A stretch of DNA of 64,000 nucleotides, taken from a virus. Shown here piece after piece: positions 8,952-17,474 of this stretch (positions within the stretch are counted from its first letter, which is position 1; each line of letters starts with the position of its first letter). The notes below the pieces were generated by a model. It saw nothing but the letters and a program-made list of their open reading frames with translations. It was not told the origin of the DNA and searched no databases. The translations under genes and the position numbers were made by a program. The stretch lies in the IMG/VR virus record IMGVR_UViG_3300045107_000106, positions 1 through 64,000 of that record. One strand, 5' to 3'.

Positions 8952-9624
8952 GCTTGAACTCCCGGTTGAAGAACTCCTGAAGGTCGGCGTTAAGGTTGGC
9001 CTGATAGACGGTTACGTCAAAGCCAACACCCTTCGCCAGCTTCTCCAGGGCGTCCATTTTCTTGATCCACGGTGAGAGCAGCAGGTAGTAGTGGGATACC
9101 TTGCCGCTGCTCACCCAATACTTCATCTTCGGACCGTCCACCGCCTCTTTTGTCTTATCGAAGGTCGGCTCGCCGTCGAACTTCTCGAACAGGAACCGCT
9201 TCGTGCAGTCCAGTTCTTTCGTGATCTTCGGGTTGACGACCAACGGTCGGGGCGGCGTATCAGCTTCAACGTGTGTGGCCTTCTTCTCCATCAGCCGCTT
9301 CCAGACCTGATACCGCACCCACGCCTTGTCGCCACAAATGCCGTTCGGCTCGACCCTTGCGTTGTAGGTCTTGAGGACGTGCAGGTTGGCCGAGATGTAA
9401 TCCTTCAGGCTGCTCTCGTCGAGCAGGCCACGGGTTTCTCGGATGAGCTTCCAGCAGTGCTTAAAAAGGTTGCACTTCCTCGGGTCGCCTTTGTCGGGTA
9501 GCTTGGCGAGGCGTTGATCTGGGAAAATTCTCTTACAAAGCTCCTCCCAGATGCAGGCGGCTCGGAACGCCTTCGCCTCGTCGGGGGTCATGTTCCATTC
9601 GAAGATCGCCTGCATCCGTGTCAT
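8941..9624 (-). CDS. hypothetical protein
   Basis: 227 residues, mostly helical, with scattered cysteines and no catalytic motif I recognise. It starts MTRMQAIFEWNMTPDEAK and ends FNREFKHEK. It lies in a leftward chain with 4 bases to the upstream gene and an 11-base overlap downstream. Confidence 0.6.
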   Translation of the reverse strand: MTRMQAIFEWNMTPDEAKAFRAACIWEELCKRIFPDQRLAKLPDKGDPRKCNLFKHCWKLIRETRGLLDESSLKDYISANLHVLKTYNARVEPNGICGDKAWVRYQVWKRLMEKKATHVEADTPPRPLVVNPKITKELDCTKRFLFEKFDGEPTFDKTKEAVDGPKMKYWVSSGKVSHYYLLLSPWIKKMDALEKLAKGVGFDVTVYQANLNADLQEFFNREFKHEK

Positions 9625-9627
9625 AGT

Positions 9628-10044
9628 TCACCTTACCGGATCGAAGTTCGCCGTCGTTCCGTATGAGTCCGCAAAGTCTTTGCAGACTTGGTATTTACTC
9701 TTGAGGACATTCGGGCGACCTTCGAAGTATAGTTCTTCGTTGGACTCGCCGACCCGAATGAACCCTTCATTCAGTAAAAGCCGCCTGATCTCGTGTCGAG
9801 CATCAGTGCAGGCGATTTCGTAAATGTGCCACTCGGCGTTGTGGCTGCCTTCTCTGTCGGCAAGTTCTGAGTGGTCCCTGTGCATCTCGTCGAGCTTGCT
9901 GATGATATCGCCGATCTTCGGGACTTTCTTGATGAAGTATGGGTTTTCGGACACAATTTCGATATGCTCGTAGAGTTGGCACTGGATGAACTCACCGTTC
10001 GGGCAGAGCCATCCTGCCACTTTGGCAGCCAAAGGGTCTGGCAT
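9628..10044 (-). CDS. hypothetical protein
   Basis: 138 residues from ATG at 10044, chosen because AAGGAGG lies about 6 bases upstream; a TTG codon two codons earlier is not needed. Helical, containing 'LDEMHRDHSELADREG'. Function unknown. Its promoter side opens onto the long structured region at 10045-10559. Confidence 0.6.
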   Translation of the reverse strand: MPDPLAAKVAGWLCPNGEFIQCQLYEHIEIVSENPYFIKKVPKIGDIISKLDEMHRDHSELADREGSHNAEWHIYEIACTDARHEIRRLLLNEGFIRVGESNEELYFEGRPNVLKSKYQVCKDFADSYGTTANFDPVR

Positions 10045-10259
10045 GGGCAACCTCCTTGTTTCGGGTCTAAAGTAACACTTCTTACGGAATGCGCCAAGTC
10101 CGCTTGTTTCTCTTCAAGGATTTTGGTAGAAAGATCGATGATACAGAGCAGGTGGCTCTCTCCACCAGACACAACCGGCTTGCAGTCGCCAGGGCGTGTC
10201 TTAGAAGAAAACCTGGGATTACGAATGTTTTCGTAACACCGGCCAGTCTCCAACCGGGG

Positions 10260-10540
10260 GACTAAGGGCTTGTCCCGACGATCAAGGTAAGCTCGTACTC
10301 CGATACCCTTAAAGCCGAAGTGCTTGTGCGATATATGCCCCGAGGGTGGTCACAAGCTAAGAGTACAGTTAGGCGATCATCTAATAGCTGCACTGGACTT
10401 TCGTTCAGTTGTTAAATACCAACTCTCGACGCTCCGCACTTAGACAAGTGCCGGAGATAACTTCTCTACGGCTGTAGCTTTGCGCTATATCTTAAAAGAG
10501 AAGTTATATATCTGAGTTGTATTTAACACCTTCGGCCCCC
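10260..10540. ncRNA. candidate large structured RNA in a 515-base gene-free gap
   Basis: The gap 10045-10559 has no convincing gene but many strong stems. TGTTAAATAcCAACTC (10410-10425) pairs with GAGTTGTATTTAACA (10514-10528), and this helix encloses two hairpins: CTCCGCACTT/AAGTGcCGGAG (10432-10456) and a perfect 11-base stem ATAACTTCTCT/AGAGAAGTTAT (10457-10467 with 10497-10507). Upstream, GTACTC/GAGTAC (10295-10300 with 10361-10366) encloses GCTTGTG/CACAAGC (10322-10328 with 10351-10357), and ACTGGAC/GTTCAGT forms a further hairpin near 10392-10409. The nested three-way junction suggests a folded RNA. Strand is not certain, and it matches no RNA family I know. Confidence 0.55.
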
Positions 10541-10562
10541 GGTATGCGCCCTGCCAACAGTG

Positions 10563-10817
10563 ATGTACATCGCTACACTATTCCAGCCGAGTCTTGAGTC
10601 AGTCGAGAACTGGATGTGTTTCGACGACGAGGAACTGGCAATCCGCAAGGCCCGACACTTCCTCTACGATTTCAGCTACGACACCTTCATCGTGATCTAC
10701 CACCCCAACGGCCAACCATCGCAGTTCGTCTTCTGGCTCGACGACACGGTTTGCCATAGTCCCGAAGCCCCCGCCTGTTTCGGCCCAAAAGTGGATTGGC
10801 GCAACGAGGGGTTTTGA
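10563..10817 (+). CDS. hypothetical protein, first of a tandem pair
   Basis: 84 residues, MYIATLFQPSLESVENW to the end PKVDWRNEGF. The next gene encodes a protein of the same length and plan with a nearly identical tail (KLDWRKYGF), so the two are probably tandem duplicates. No clear ribosome-binding site is seen, which may link its start to the structured RNA just upstream. Function unknown. Confidence 0.55.
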   Translation: MYIATLFQPSLESVENWMCFDDEELAIRKARHFLYDFSYDTFIVIYHPNGQPSQFVFWLDDTVCHSPEAPACFGPKVDWRNEGF

Positions 10818-10832
10818 GTAACATCGGGACTC

Positions 10833-11099
10833 ATGTACTCCGTCCTTTTCATCTGGCCCAGCAACGACGTTGAAGAAGAGTGTTTCCAGAAGTACGCCAA
10901 TCTGGAAGACGCATTCTCCTTCGGCCACACCAAGATGCAGTCCATGCCCGGTGCGGTCATGTGCGTCATCGTCCGCCCAGGCAGACAGAGCGTGCGAATC
11001 TGGTGGGATGCCAGTCGCCTCGTCTCGAACCTGCCCGAACTAAAAGAAAGCGAGCCGAGTTTAGCGCAAAAACTTGATTGGCGCAAGTACGGTTTCTAG
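10833..11099 (+). CDS. hypothetical protein, second of a tandem pair
   Basis: 88 residues. It starts MYSVLFIWPSNDVEEE and ends QKLDWRKYGF, matching the preceding protein at the tail and in overall strand-helix-strand order ('VMCVIVRPG' against 'TFIVIYHPNG'). The shared fold is a small alpha/beta sandwich by eye. Function unknown. Confidence 0.55.
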   Translation: MYSVLFIWPSNDVEEECFQKYANLEDAFSFGHTKMQSMPGAVMCVIVRPGRQSVRIWWDASRLVSNLPELKESEPSLAQKLDWRKYGF

Positions 11100-11145
11100 C
11101 TAAATTCAGTTAAACCCAAACCCGCATGGATGCGAGGACATAGGC

Positions 11146-11595
11146 ATGGCTGCCTACGGCTACTTCTACCACGTCACCGATAATCCCAATTGGGCCTTCT
11201 CCGTTCGACTCTCGCCTCGGATCACGAACCGATGCGACCAGGACGAGCCGCCGGTCCCCCGCATTTGCGTCTGCCCGACCGTCGCCGGTTGCTTCATGGC
11301 GGCGTGCTACACCGAGGGCTACCGGCGAGTCTACCGCACCCGGAAGAAGGTTCACGCCGTAGAGCCGTACCGGGTTTACGACTCAAAGGTCACGGGCGAA
11401 CTCTGGCTGCTCGAACCGACGGACTTCGTTCTGATTCACGACTTCACTGAAGACGACATCGAGCGGTTCCCCAGGAGCTTCAGTCATTGCAAGACTGACC
11501 GGGGGATGATTAACAGCCAGATCGCCGCCAAGAAGCGGCTGATCCAGCACTTCACGAACATCGGACACGAACTGCCGAGGGCACAATGGATTTGA
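11146..11595 (+). CDS. hypothetical protein
   Basis: 149 residues, starting MAAYGYFYHVTDNPNWAF. The early 'YHVT' and following strand pattern, with 'VYRTRKKVHAVEPYRVYD', is reminiscent of small phage proteins with an ADP-ribosyltransferase-like or RES-like beginning, but no catalytic triad can be assigned. It overlaps the polymerase gene start by 10 bases, implying coupled translation. Confidence 0.55.
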   Translation: MAAYGYFYHVTDNPNWAFSVRLSPRITNRCDQDEPPVPRICVCPTVAGCFMAACYTEGYRRVYRTRKKVHAVEPYRVYDSKVTGELWLLEPTDFVLIHDFTEDDIERFPRSFSHCKTDRGMINSQIAAKKRLIQHFTNIGHELPRAQWI

Positions 11596-12881
11596 TGGAA
11601 TTCAGTGAAGCCCTGGGGAGAATCGGCGAGCAGTCTGCTATCTACATGTACGCCGATCCGGTCGTCCCCGACTTCACTACGGGAAACGGGTTCGACCTTC
11701 ACGTTTTCGGAAGTGGAATCTCAGCCAGCACCGAGGTAAACCCCAAGACCTGCCGCAACATTGCGTCCATGCTCGACATGGCGATCACCGTCCCCGGCAA
11801 GACCCTTCTTGCCTACGACATCAAAAGTACGATCAGTTACATCCGCCATTACCTGAAGAAAGGACTCAACGTCCAGGGCAACCTGATCGACATCCGCATC
11901 GTCGAGAAGTTCATGGGCAAGGACGAGCGGCCCCCTACCTCGTTCGTGGACGCCGTGGCCCGCTCCCGTGAACTGATGAAAGACAAGTCGTGGGTGCCGC
12001 TGTTCAAGAAGCTGCATCAGCCGCTCGCCGTGGAGACGATCCCGGCGATGGAGACGGTGGCCCTGCTGGACACGGAGGCGAAGTACGCCAAGTGGGGCTG
12101 TTACGAAATCGAGGGGCAGACCAACGGGCGGCTGCGGAGCTACAAGGCGTTCGACAAGTCGTATCTGCCGCACACGCTGTCGGACGACCAGAAGCAGTTC
12201 CTCAAGCCACGGGGCGTGAGGGAGAGCTTCCTGTACTTCGACATCAAGAACTGCGAAGTGACGGTCATGGGCTGGCTGTCGGGTGACGCCTACCTGTACG
12301 ATCTAACCCACGGTGAGGCCGACGTATACGCCGCCATCTATAAGGACGTGACGGGCGACCAGTGCAACAGCGACAAGAAGCGGGAGATGGCGAAGCTGAT
12401 GTTCCTGTCGGTCATGTACGGCAGCGGGTCGAAGACGCTCTCGGAGAAGCTGAAGATCAATTTGAAGGTTGCAGAGGAGTTGGTGGCCCGTATCCACGGG
12501 CGGTTTAAGACGACATCGAACTACATGAAGGGCTTGCAGGAGCAGGCCAAAGACGGCCCGGTGACGGACAAGTTCGGGCGGAAGCGGGAGTACGAGTCCC
12601 CGTACATCGCACGCAACGCCGTGACGCAAGCTGCGGCGGCGATGGCGTGCCTAGAGAAGTTGAATGAAATCCATGCGGTGCTGAAGTCCACTCCGGCTCG
12701 GCTCTGCTTATCGGTTCACGACGGCTACTGCGTCGTTAGCCCGACGGATTACCTAAAAGACGCATACAGTAAGATTAAGGGCGTCTTTGAGGTTGATTCT
12801 AACCTGTGTAATGGGTTAAGATTCAAAGTCGGGTACAGCGTCGGCGACACGCTCGGCACGCTGACATCTTTCGGTTCTTAG
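11586..12881 (+). CDS. family A DNA polymerase, short form
   Basis: 431 residues covering the polymerase half of PolA. The conserved 'GRLRSYKAF' block (181-189) precedes motif A, 'FDIKNCEVTVMGWLSGD', with D219 and E224 in the expected DxxxxE spacing. Motif B lies around 264-281 (KKREMAKLMFLSVMYG). Motif C is 'SVHDGY' (H378, D379), where the glutamate usual in HDE is glycine. The first 170 residues are too short and degenerate for a proofreading domain; a separate DEDDh exonuclease is encoded at 16860. Family A enzymes are usually longer than 550 residues. It leads a block with helicase and recombination genes, so it is likely part of phage replication. Confidence 0.82.
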   Translation: MDLMEFSEALGRIGEQSAIYMYADPVVPDFTTGNGFDLHVFGSGISASTEVNPKTCRNIASMLDMAITVPGKTLLAYDIKSTISYIRHYLKKGLNVQGNLIDIRIVEKFMGKDERPPTSFVDAVARSRELMKDKSWVPLFKKLHQPLAVETIPAMETVALLDTEAKYAKWGCYEIEGQTNGRLRSYKAFDKSYLPHTLSDDQKQFLKPRGVRESFLYFDIKNCEVTVMGWLSGDAYLYDLTHGEADVYAAIYKDVTGDQCNSDKKREMAKLMFLSVMYGSGSKTLSEKLKINLKVAEELVARIHGRFKTTSNYMKGLQEQAKDGPVTDKFGRKREYESPYIARNAVTQAAAAMACLEKLNEIHAVLKSTPARLCLSVHDGYCVVSPTDYLKDAYSKIKGVFEVDSNLCNGLRFKVGYSVGDTLGTLTSFGS

Positions 12882-12888
12882 GAGGACA

Positions 12889-13452
12889 ATGCAATCGATT
12901 ATAAACAACTTCCCCATCAACAACGAGGAATATGCAGCCCTCGAAAAGAAGTTCGGCCTCTTGGCACACGACCAAGCGTGGCAGCTAAAGAGGAAGAACT
13001 ATAACAACAACATGACCGACGAGCAGGAGGATGTGGTACAAGAAATCCGCATTGCTATGATTCGGGCCGGGTCGTATTACAAGCGTCAGACCTACATTGA
13101 GAACTCCTTCCGTTCGCTTCGCCGCCGGGTCCGTGACCCGTTCTTGCGGGGCGTGCTGGAGGAGTTGAAGTCGTTGTGGAAGAACCGCACCCGCCACGGG
13201 GCGAACCGACAAAAATTCGGTCCGCACCAGGAGCGGATGTTGGATCGCCTCGTCCGCCGGTTCGTGCCGGAGGACCGCCAGCCGAGCCGGGAAGCCCCGC
13301 TCCAACTGGACACGAAGTTCCAGACCTACTGCAAGCAGATCACCTGGAACCACCAGAAGCTTTTGGGTAAGAAAATCACCCGAGAGAAGTCTTGGCGGAC
13401 GGGTCTTGTCTCTCTAAACGACTTCGACTACTTGGCTAAGAGCGAACTGTAA
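12889..13452 (+). CDS. possible sigma-like protein
   Basis: 187 basic residues. The stretch 'DEQEDVVQEIRIAMIRAG' looks like the start of sigma-factor region 2 (acidic, then hydrophobic helix). Later 'FQTYCKQITWNHQKLLGKK' resembles the FxTY-W segment of region 2.3-2.4. T4 late transcription uses such a divergent sigma (gp55). The likeness is by pattern only; it could be another helical DNA-binding protein. GGAGG precedes the start, and it sits between polymerase and helicase genes. Confidence 0.45.
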   Translation: MQSIINNFPINNEEYAALEKKFGLLAHDQAWQLKRKNYNNNMTDEQEDVVQEIRIAMIRAGSYYKRQTYIENSFRSLRRRVRDPFLRGVLEELKSLWKNRTRHGANRQKFGPHQERMLDRLVRRFVPEDRQPSREAPLQLDTKFQTYCKQITWNHQKLLGKKITREKSWRTGLVSLNDFDYLAKSEL

Positions 13453-13507
13453 CAACTAGGCGCACCCTTCGGCGTCTGGTATGATCTGGGGATCAAGGAG
13501 GATACCC

Positions 13508-13807
13508 ATGCCGGTCACGAAGGAACAATTCTTTCAGATGGTGGAAGCCGAGATTAACAACGCACAGTCTCGGTTTCCCCCACTCAACTCCCTACACGAA
13601 GCCTACGCCGTCCTGCTCGAAGAAGTGGACGAAGTATTCGAGCAGATGAAGCTCAAGGAATCGAAGCGGGATCACGATCTCCTCATCAAAGAACTCGTGC
13701 AGGTCGCCTCGTGTGCCCTGCGGACGGTTCTCGACGTTGTTAACGACCCCAAGAAAGTGCCGCCCCCGCCAGAGGGGAATCTGCTGATCGAACTCGGCGT
13801 GAGATAA
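13508..13807 (+). CDS. MazG-like nucleotide pyrophosphohydrolase
   Basis: 99 residues, all helical. 'EAYAVLLEEVDEVFEQM' carries the EExxE metal-binding motif of MazG/dUTPase-2 type enzymes, which hydrolyse non-canonical or alarmone nucleotides. The second motif is weak: 'KELVQVASCAL' has Q where D is usual, so activity is uncertain. ATG at 13508 follows AAGGAGG. MazG-like genes are frequent in T4-type phages. Confidence 0.6.
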   Translation: MPVTKEQFFQMVEAEINNAQSRFPPLNSLHEAYAVLLEEVDEVFEQMKLKESKRDHDLLIKELVQVASCALRTVLDVVNDPKKVPPPPEGNLLIELGVR

Positions 13808-13851
13808 TAGCGGCGGGTTTCGTTTAACAAGGTTAGCTAACGAGGAGACAT

Positions 13852-15336
13852 ATGCAAGACCCTGACATCGACGATCTGGTAAGCCCCGATGCCGAGAGCA
13901 GCGAGACGTACCGCTGGGACGAGGACTTCCAGCGGCACATCATCGCCCTGCTCCTGGTGGACAAGCAGTTCCTTGTCCAGAGCGTCGATCTGATTAAACC
14001 CAGCTACTTCACCAACAAGGCCCACAAGGAAGTCTGCCGGGTTCTGTTCGAACACTACCACAAGTACAAGCTCGTCCCGAACAAGACGTTCATCCTCGAA
14101 GAATTGAAGAACGTCTTCAAGGAAGACAAGTCGAAGTTGCTTTACCTCAGTGAAGTCAACTCGCTGTACGAGTATTTCGAACCCGCCCTGGATCACCGGG
14201 AGTACCTGTCCGACAAGATCGTCTTCTTTGCGAAGATGATGTCGCTGAAGAATGCCTTCACGCACTGCCTGAAGGAGATCGACAAAGACCCGGAGTCGGC
14301 CGAAACCTGGGCGAAGGTGTACGATACGCTGCGGAAGGCGATGAACGTGGACCGCAACTTCGAGACGGGCCTGGACTACTTCGGGACGACGAAGGAGCGG
14401 TACGAGCGGATGGCCGAGACGGAGACGGACGGCAGCGACAAGTTCGTCACCGGCTACGAGGGCGTGGACAAGGAGATCAAGGGCGGCGGCTACAACCGTG
14501 GCGAAATGATCGCCGTCATCGCCCCCTCGGGCGTTGGTAAGTCGGTCATGTTGACCAACATGGCCCGCACGAACGTGCTGCGCAACAAGAAGGTGTTGTA
14601 CGTCACGCTGGAGTTGTCGGAAGACCGGCAGGCCGAGCGGTTCGACGCCATCTTCGCCGACTCGAACATCCACGCCCTGTACGACAACAAGGACAGCATC
14701 TTCGCCGAGCTTGAGCAGATTGTGGAAGACAAGCAGGACAAGAAGCTTGTCATCGTGAAGTATTTCGCTCCGAAAACGTGTACGGTCAACGTCCTTCGGG
14801 CTTATATTTCGCAACTCAAGTTCTACGGCTTCGTCCCCGATATGGTAGTATTGGACTACATCGGGGAAATGAAAGACTACCCCGACATGAAGGTTCACGA
14901 GTCCCGTGAACTCATCATCAGTGAACTGCGGGGTTTGGCGAACGAAGGGGAGAAGTTCTTCTGTGCCGTCGCTATCCAGCCGAACCGTAGCTCGAAGTTG
15001 CTCGAAGAACACCAAGCCATCGAAGACGAACACATGGCCGACTCGTTCGGTCAGATTCGCCCGCTGGACGGTGCCCTGTCGATCAACCAGAGCAAGAACG
15101 AGGCCCAGGTCAACATCGGCCGGGGCTGGGTGATGAAGCAGCGATTTGGCCGGGCCAAATACTACTTCTATCTTGAGTTCGACCGGCAGAGCTTGCGTAT
15201 CAAGGAGATTTCGCAACAGACATACCGTAACAGGCAATCGTCCCGGACCGAGAAGGTTTCGGAAGAGACTGCCATTGACAACATCGTGACACATTTTGTA
15301 CCCTCTGATGCAGCGGAGGAAGGAGATAAGAAATGA
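13852..15336 (+). CDS. replicative DNA helicase, DnaB / gp41 type
   Basis: 494 residues. The N-terminal helical domain (1-170) is followed by a RecA-fold core with Walker A 'APSGVGKS' (224-231), 'VLYVTLELSE' and 'DMVVLDYIGEM' (Walker B), and a 'AIQPNRSS' motif, the order found in hexameric DnaB-family helicases. It unwinds DNA ahead of the fork. GAGGAG precedes the start, and its end overlaps the next gene by four bases. A 485-residue reading frame exists on the opposite strand but is only a codon-bias shadow. Confidence 0.88.
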   Translation: MQDPDIDDLVSPDAESSETYRWDEDFQRHIIALLLVDKQFLVQSVDLIKPSYFTNKAHKEVCRVLFEHYHKYKLVPNKTFILEELKNVFKEDKSKLLYLSEVNSLYEYFEPALDHREYLSDKIVFFAKMMSLKNAFTHCLKEIDKDPESAETWAKVYDTLRKAMNVDRNFETGLDYFGTTKERYERMAETETDGSDKFVTGYEGVDKEIKGGGYNRGEMIAVIAPSGVGKSVMLTNMARTNVLRNKKVLYVTLELSEDRQAERFDAIFADSNIHALYDNKDSIFAELEQIVEDKQDKKLVIVKYFAPKTCTVNVLRAYISQLKFYGFVPDMVVLDYIGEMKDYPDMKVHESRELIISELRGLANEGEKFFCAVAIQPNRSSKLLEEHQAIEDEHMADSFGQIRPLDGALSINQSKNEAQVNIGRGWVMKQRFGRAKYYFYLEFDRQSLRIKEISQQTYRNRQSSRTEKVSEETAIDNIVTHFVPSDAAEEGDKK

Positions 15337-15842
15337 CGGCGATCAAAGTAGGCGACGAGGTTGTTAACCTCGACGAGAAGAACTTGAACTTCGACGAGAC
15401 GACTCTGACCACCTATCTGCAAAAGGAAGGTGGGTTCTACAACAACTTCGGCGGGTATCTGGCGAAGGCCGAGTACCTGTTACAGTACCGGGAGTTGGAT
15501 CACGAGACGGAGTACGCCGACAAGTTCAAGATGTACAAGGACGAGGGCGGCAGCGACAAGCTCGCTGAAGCCAAGACGGAATCGGACCCCGATGTCATCG
15601 AGGCGAAGAAGAAGGTGATCGAGGCGAAGTACCTCGTCCGCCAACTTGTTCAGCACTTGAAGGCGTGGGACAAGAACCACGAAAACGCCCAGAGCCTCGG
15701 GCACCATCTCCGCAAGGAAATGGACAAGCTCTCGAACGAGATCAGAGCGGCTGGGTATCGCCACGATACCCCGGACAACAACTACTCCTACGAGGATGAA
15801 GTCAACAAGATCGTGGGTGGTCGAGTTGATTCAGAAAGCTAA
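15333..15842 (+). CDS. UvsY-like recombination mediator (tentative)
   Basis: 169 residues, helical and charged. The central pattern ('YLAKAEYLLQYRELDHETEY', a 'MYKDEGG' segment, then 'TESDPDVIEAKKKV' and a final long helix) follows the plan of T4 UvsY: a helix of K-W-type residues, a small Y-x-G turn, the 'sDkdv' segment and a C-terminal helix. UvsY loads UvsX onto gp32-coated DNA, and both partner types are encoded here. It overlaps the helicase stop (ATGA) and the next start (TAATG). Confidence 0.5.
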   Translation: MTAIKVGDEVVNLDEKNLNFDETTLTTYLQKEGGFYNNFGGYLAKAEYLLQYRELDHETEYADKFKMYKDEGGSDKLAEAKTESDPDVIEAKKKVIEAKYLVRQLVQHLKAWDKNHENAQSLGHHLRKEMDKLSNEIRAAGYRHDTPDNNYSYEDEVNKIVGGRVDSES

Positions 15843-16459
15843 TGGTTGACCCCATTAACATGACTCAGTACGATCTCTCCCCGGAGAGATTGGAAGAGAC
15901 GTTCTTGTTCTGCATCGGCGTGGCAGGGAAGCCAGCCCTCACCACCGCACGATTACTCGAAGACCTGCTCCGCACGGCCCACGCCCGCCGGAGCAAGACG
16001 CCCTGGATGAACCCCTTCCAGGCGTTGAAGAAGTACAAGACCGTGGAGTCGATGATCGACTTGCTCAAGGCAAGTCGGTTCGGCTGTTTCACCCTGAAGG
16101 GGCGTGGGTTCCACTTCATCGTGAACAGCGGGCTAGACCTGCGGACCTGCACCGCCGAACAGCTTTACGAGTGCCCCGGCGTGTCCATGAAGACCGCCAA
16201 GTTCTTCGTGATGCACACCCGCCGTAACCAGGAGATTGCGTGTCTCGACACGCACGTCCTGAAGTGGTTCCGTGACCTGGGCTACGAGGACGTTCCGAAA
16301 GGCTCGCCCCAGAATCCGAAGGTCTACAGGAAGTGGGAAGATATCTTCTTGGCGGAAGCGAAGAAGCGTAACAAGGTGGCAGCCGATCTCGACTTAGAGA
16401 TTTGGAACCACTATGCCGGGAACAAAATCAGTACGGAGGCACCATGCGGTACACGATGA
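15842..16459 (+). CDS. HhH-GPD DNA glycosylase-like protein
   Basis: 205 residues. 'CPGVSMKTAKFFVMHTRR' is a helix-hairpin-helix, followed by 'EIACLDTHVLKWFRDLGY', where D is the catalytic aspartate of HhH-GPD enzymes. These remove damaged bases. No Cys4 iron-sulfur loop is seen, unlike Nth or MutY. The helix 'KASRFGCFTLKGRGFHF' upstream fits the family's barrel. Start codon shares bases with the previous stop. Confidence 0.72.
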   Translation: MVDPINMTQYDLSPERLEETFLFCIGVAGKPALTTARLLEDLLRTAHARRSKTPWMNPFQALKKYKTVESMIDLLKASRFGCFTLKGRGFHFIVNSGLDLRTCTAEQLYECPGVSMKTAKFFVMHTRRNQEIACLDTHVLKWFRDLGYEDVPKGSPQNPKVYRKWEDIFLAEAKKRNKVAADLDLEIWNHYAGNKISTEAPCGTR

Positions 16460-16725
16460 AAGTCTGGAACTGGCACGATGGTGGTTGGACTAAGAACTTC
16501 GACGCCCTCAGTGAATTGTTCGAAGCTCTGGATGATCTCGTAGACACGACTGAGGAAGCCGCCGGTTTCGTTACTTTTACTCAAGATGGCACCGTCCATC
16601 TCGTAGACGAAGAAGAGACGGTGGTCGCACTTTTCGACGGCGACATGTTACTCGTCCCTGTGAGTGCAGACGGTGACTGGAGAGAGTGGGACGATCATAG
16701 AAAGAATCTGCAACATGCGATGTAG
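16444..16725 (+). CDS. hypothetical acidic protein
   Basis: 93 residues, MRYTMKVWNWHDGGWTKNF. ATG at 16444 follows GGAGG, and it overlaps the glycosylase gene by 16 bases. Acidic, strand-rich, no known motif. Its tail runs into the next small zinc protein. Confidence 0.55.
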   Translation: MRYTMKVWNWHDGGWTKNFDALSELFEALDDLVDTTEEAAGFVTFTQDGTVHLVDEEETVVALFDGDMLLVPVSADGDWREWDDHRKNLQHAM

Positions 16726-16900
16726 CAACTGTGACGGGCAGGGTCGGATTCGGTGGACGTTCGAAGGGACGACCGAACCGGCCTACCCGTGGAACGCCAG
16801 AGAAGACATGGAAACCTGCCCGACCTGTAAAGGGACGGGCGAACGCAAGGAGGCGTCAGGTGAAGTATCTCAGCGTGGACTTGGAAACGACCGGACTTGA
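16715..16900 (+). CDS. small DnaJ-type zinc-finger protein
   Basis: 61 residues. Two CxxCxGxG-type motifs, 'CSNCDGQGRI' and 'CPTCKGTGER', are the zinc-binding repeats of DnaJ central domains. There is no J domain. It overlaps the end of the preceding gene and the start of the exonuclease (GTG at 16860), so it may regulate that start by coupling. Role unknown. Confidence 0.5.
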   Translation: MRCSNCDGQGRIRWTFEGTTEPAYPWNAREDMETCPTCKGTGERKEASGEVSQRGLGNDRT

Positions 16901-17474
16901 CCCGTCGTACTGTCAGATTCTCGAAATCGGGGCCGTCGTGGACGACATGGCGTGGCCCGACAAACTCCCCAACTGGAAGAACGGCCTCGCCTTCGGCGGA
17001 CGACCCTTCTTCCATGCCTACCTCGTCAACGAAGTCATCACCGGCAGTGCCTACGCACTGATGATGAACGCCGCCATCATCGAGAAGATCGCCAAGCGGA
17101 AAGACTACAAGTCGTTCAACTTCTACACGCCGGAAGAGGCCGTGGAGAAGTTCTTGGACTTCGTGTACGAACACTTCCCGAGTAACAGCTACAAGAAGGT
17201 CACGGTGGCGGGGAAGAATTTCTCCAGCTTCGACCGAAACTTCCTGGTGAAACTGCCGAACAGCGGCGAACTGATGAGCCGCTTCCACCACCGGGTCTTC
17301 GATCCGGGTAGCATGTACTTTGGGTCGGAAGATACCGAACTTCCCAACCTGGAGACGTGTCTGAAGAGGGCGGGGATCGGCGGGGAAGTCACCCACAACG
17401 CCTGCGAGGACGCCTACCAAGTCATCCAGGTCATCCGTGCCTGGGTGAAGGAGAAGGGCTGGGAGAGCGAGTGA
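16860..17474 (+). CDS. DEDDh 3'-5' exonuclease (DnaQ-like)
   Basis: 204 residues from GTG at 16860, set by AAGGAGG 7 bases upstream. 'YLSVDLETTGLD' gives the first D and E, 'NFSSFDRNFL' the second D, and 'VTHNACEDAYQV' the H-x4-D of DEDDh enzymes. Such exonucleases proofread or trim DNA. Because the family A polymerase at 11586 lacks a recognisable exonuclease, this may act with it in trans; that is inference. Confidence 0.8.
   Translation: MKYLSVDLETTGLDPSYCQILEIGAVVDDMAWPDKLPNWKNGLAFGGRPFFHAYLVNEVITGSAYALMMNAAIIEKIAKRKDYKSFNFYTPEEAVEKFLDFVYEHFPSNSYKKVTVAGKNFSSFDRNFLVKLPNSGELMSRFHHRVFDPGSMYFGSEDTELPNLETCLKRAGIGGEVTHNACEDAYQVIQVIRAWVKEKGWESE

Noticed and set aside
9771-10253. leftward frame running into the structured gap
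   Set aside because: It overlaps the 9628-10044 gene in another frame, has no ribosome site, and its composition is not protein-like in the overlap. The stems fit an RNA better.
10045-10559. group I intron or tRNA in the structured gap
   Set aside because: No matching core motif order, no T-loop or anticodon arm. The 'AAGATATAG' on the minus strand lies at the wrong end for a group I intron.
13837-15294. 485-residue frame opposite the helicase
   Set aside because: Same reason: an antisense shadow of a certain gene.
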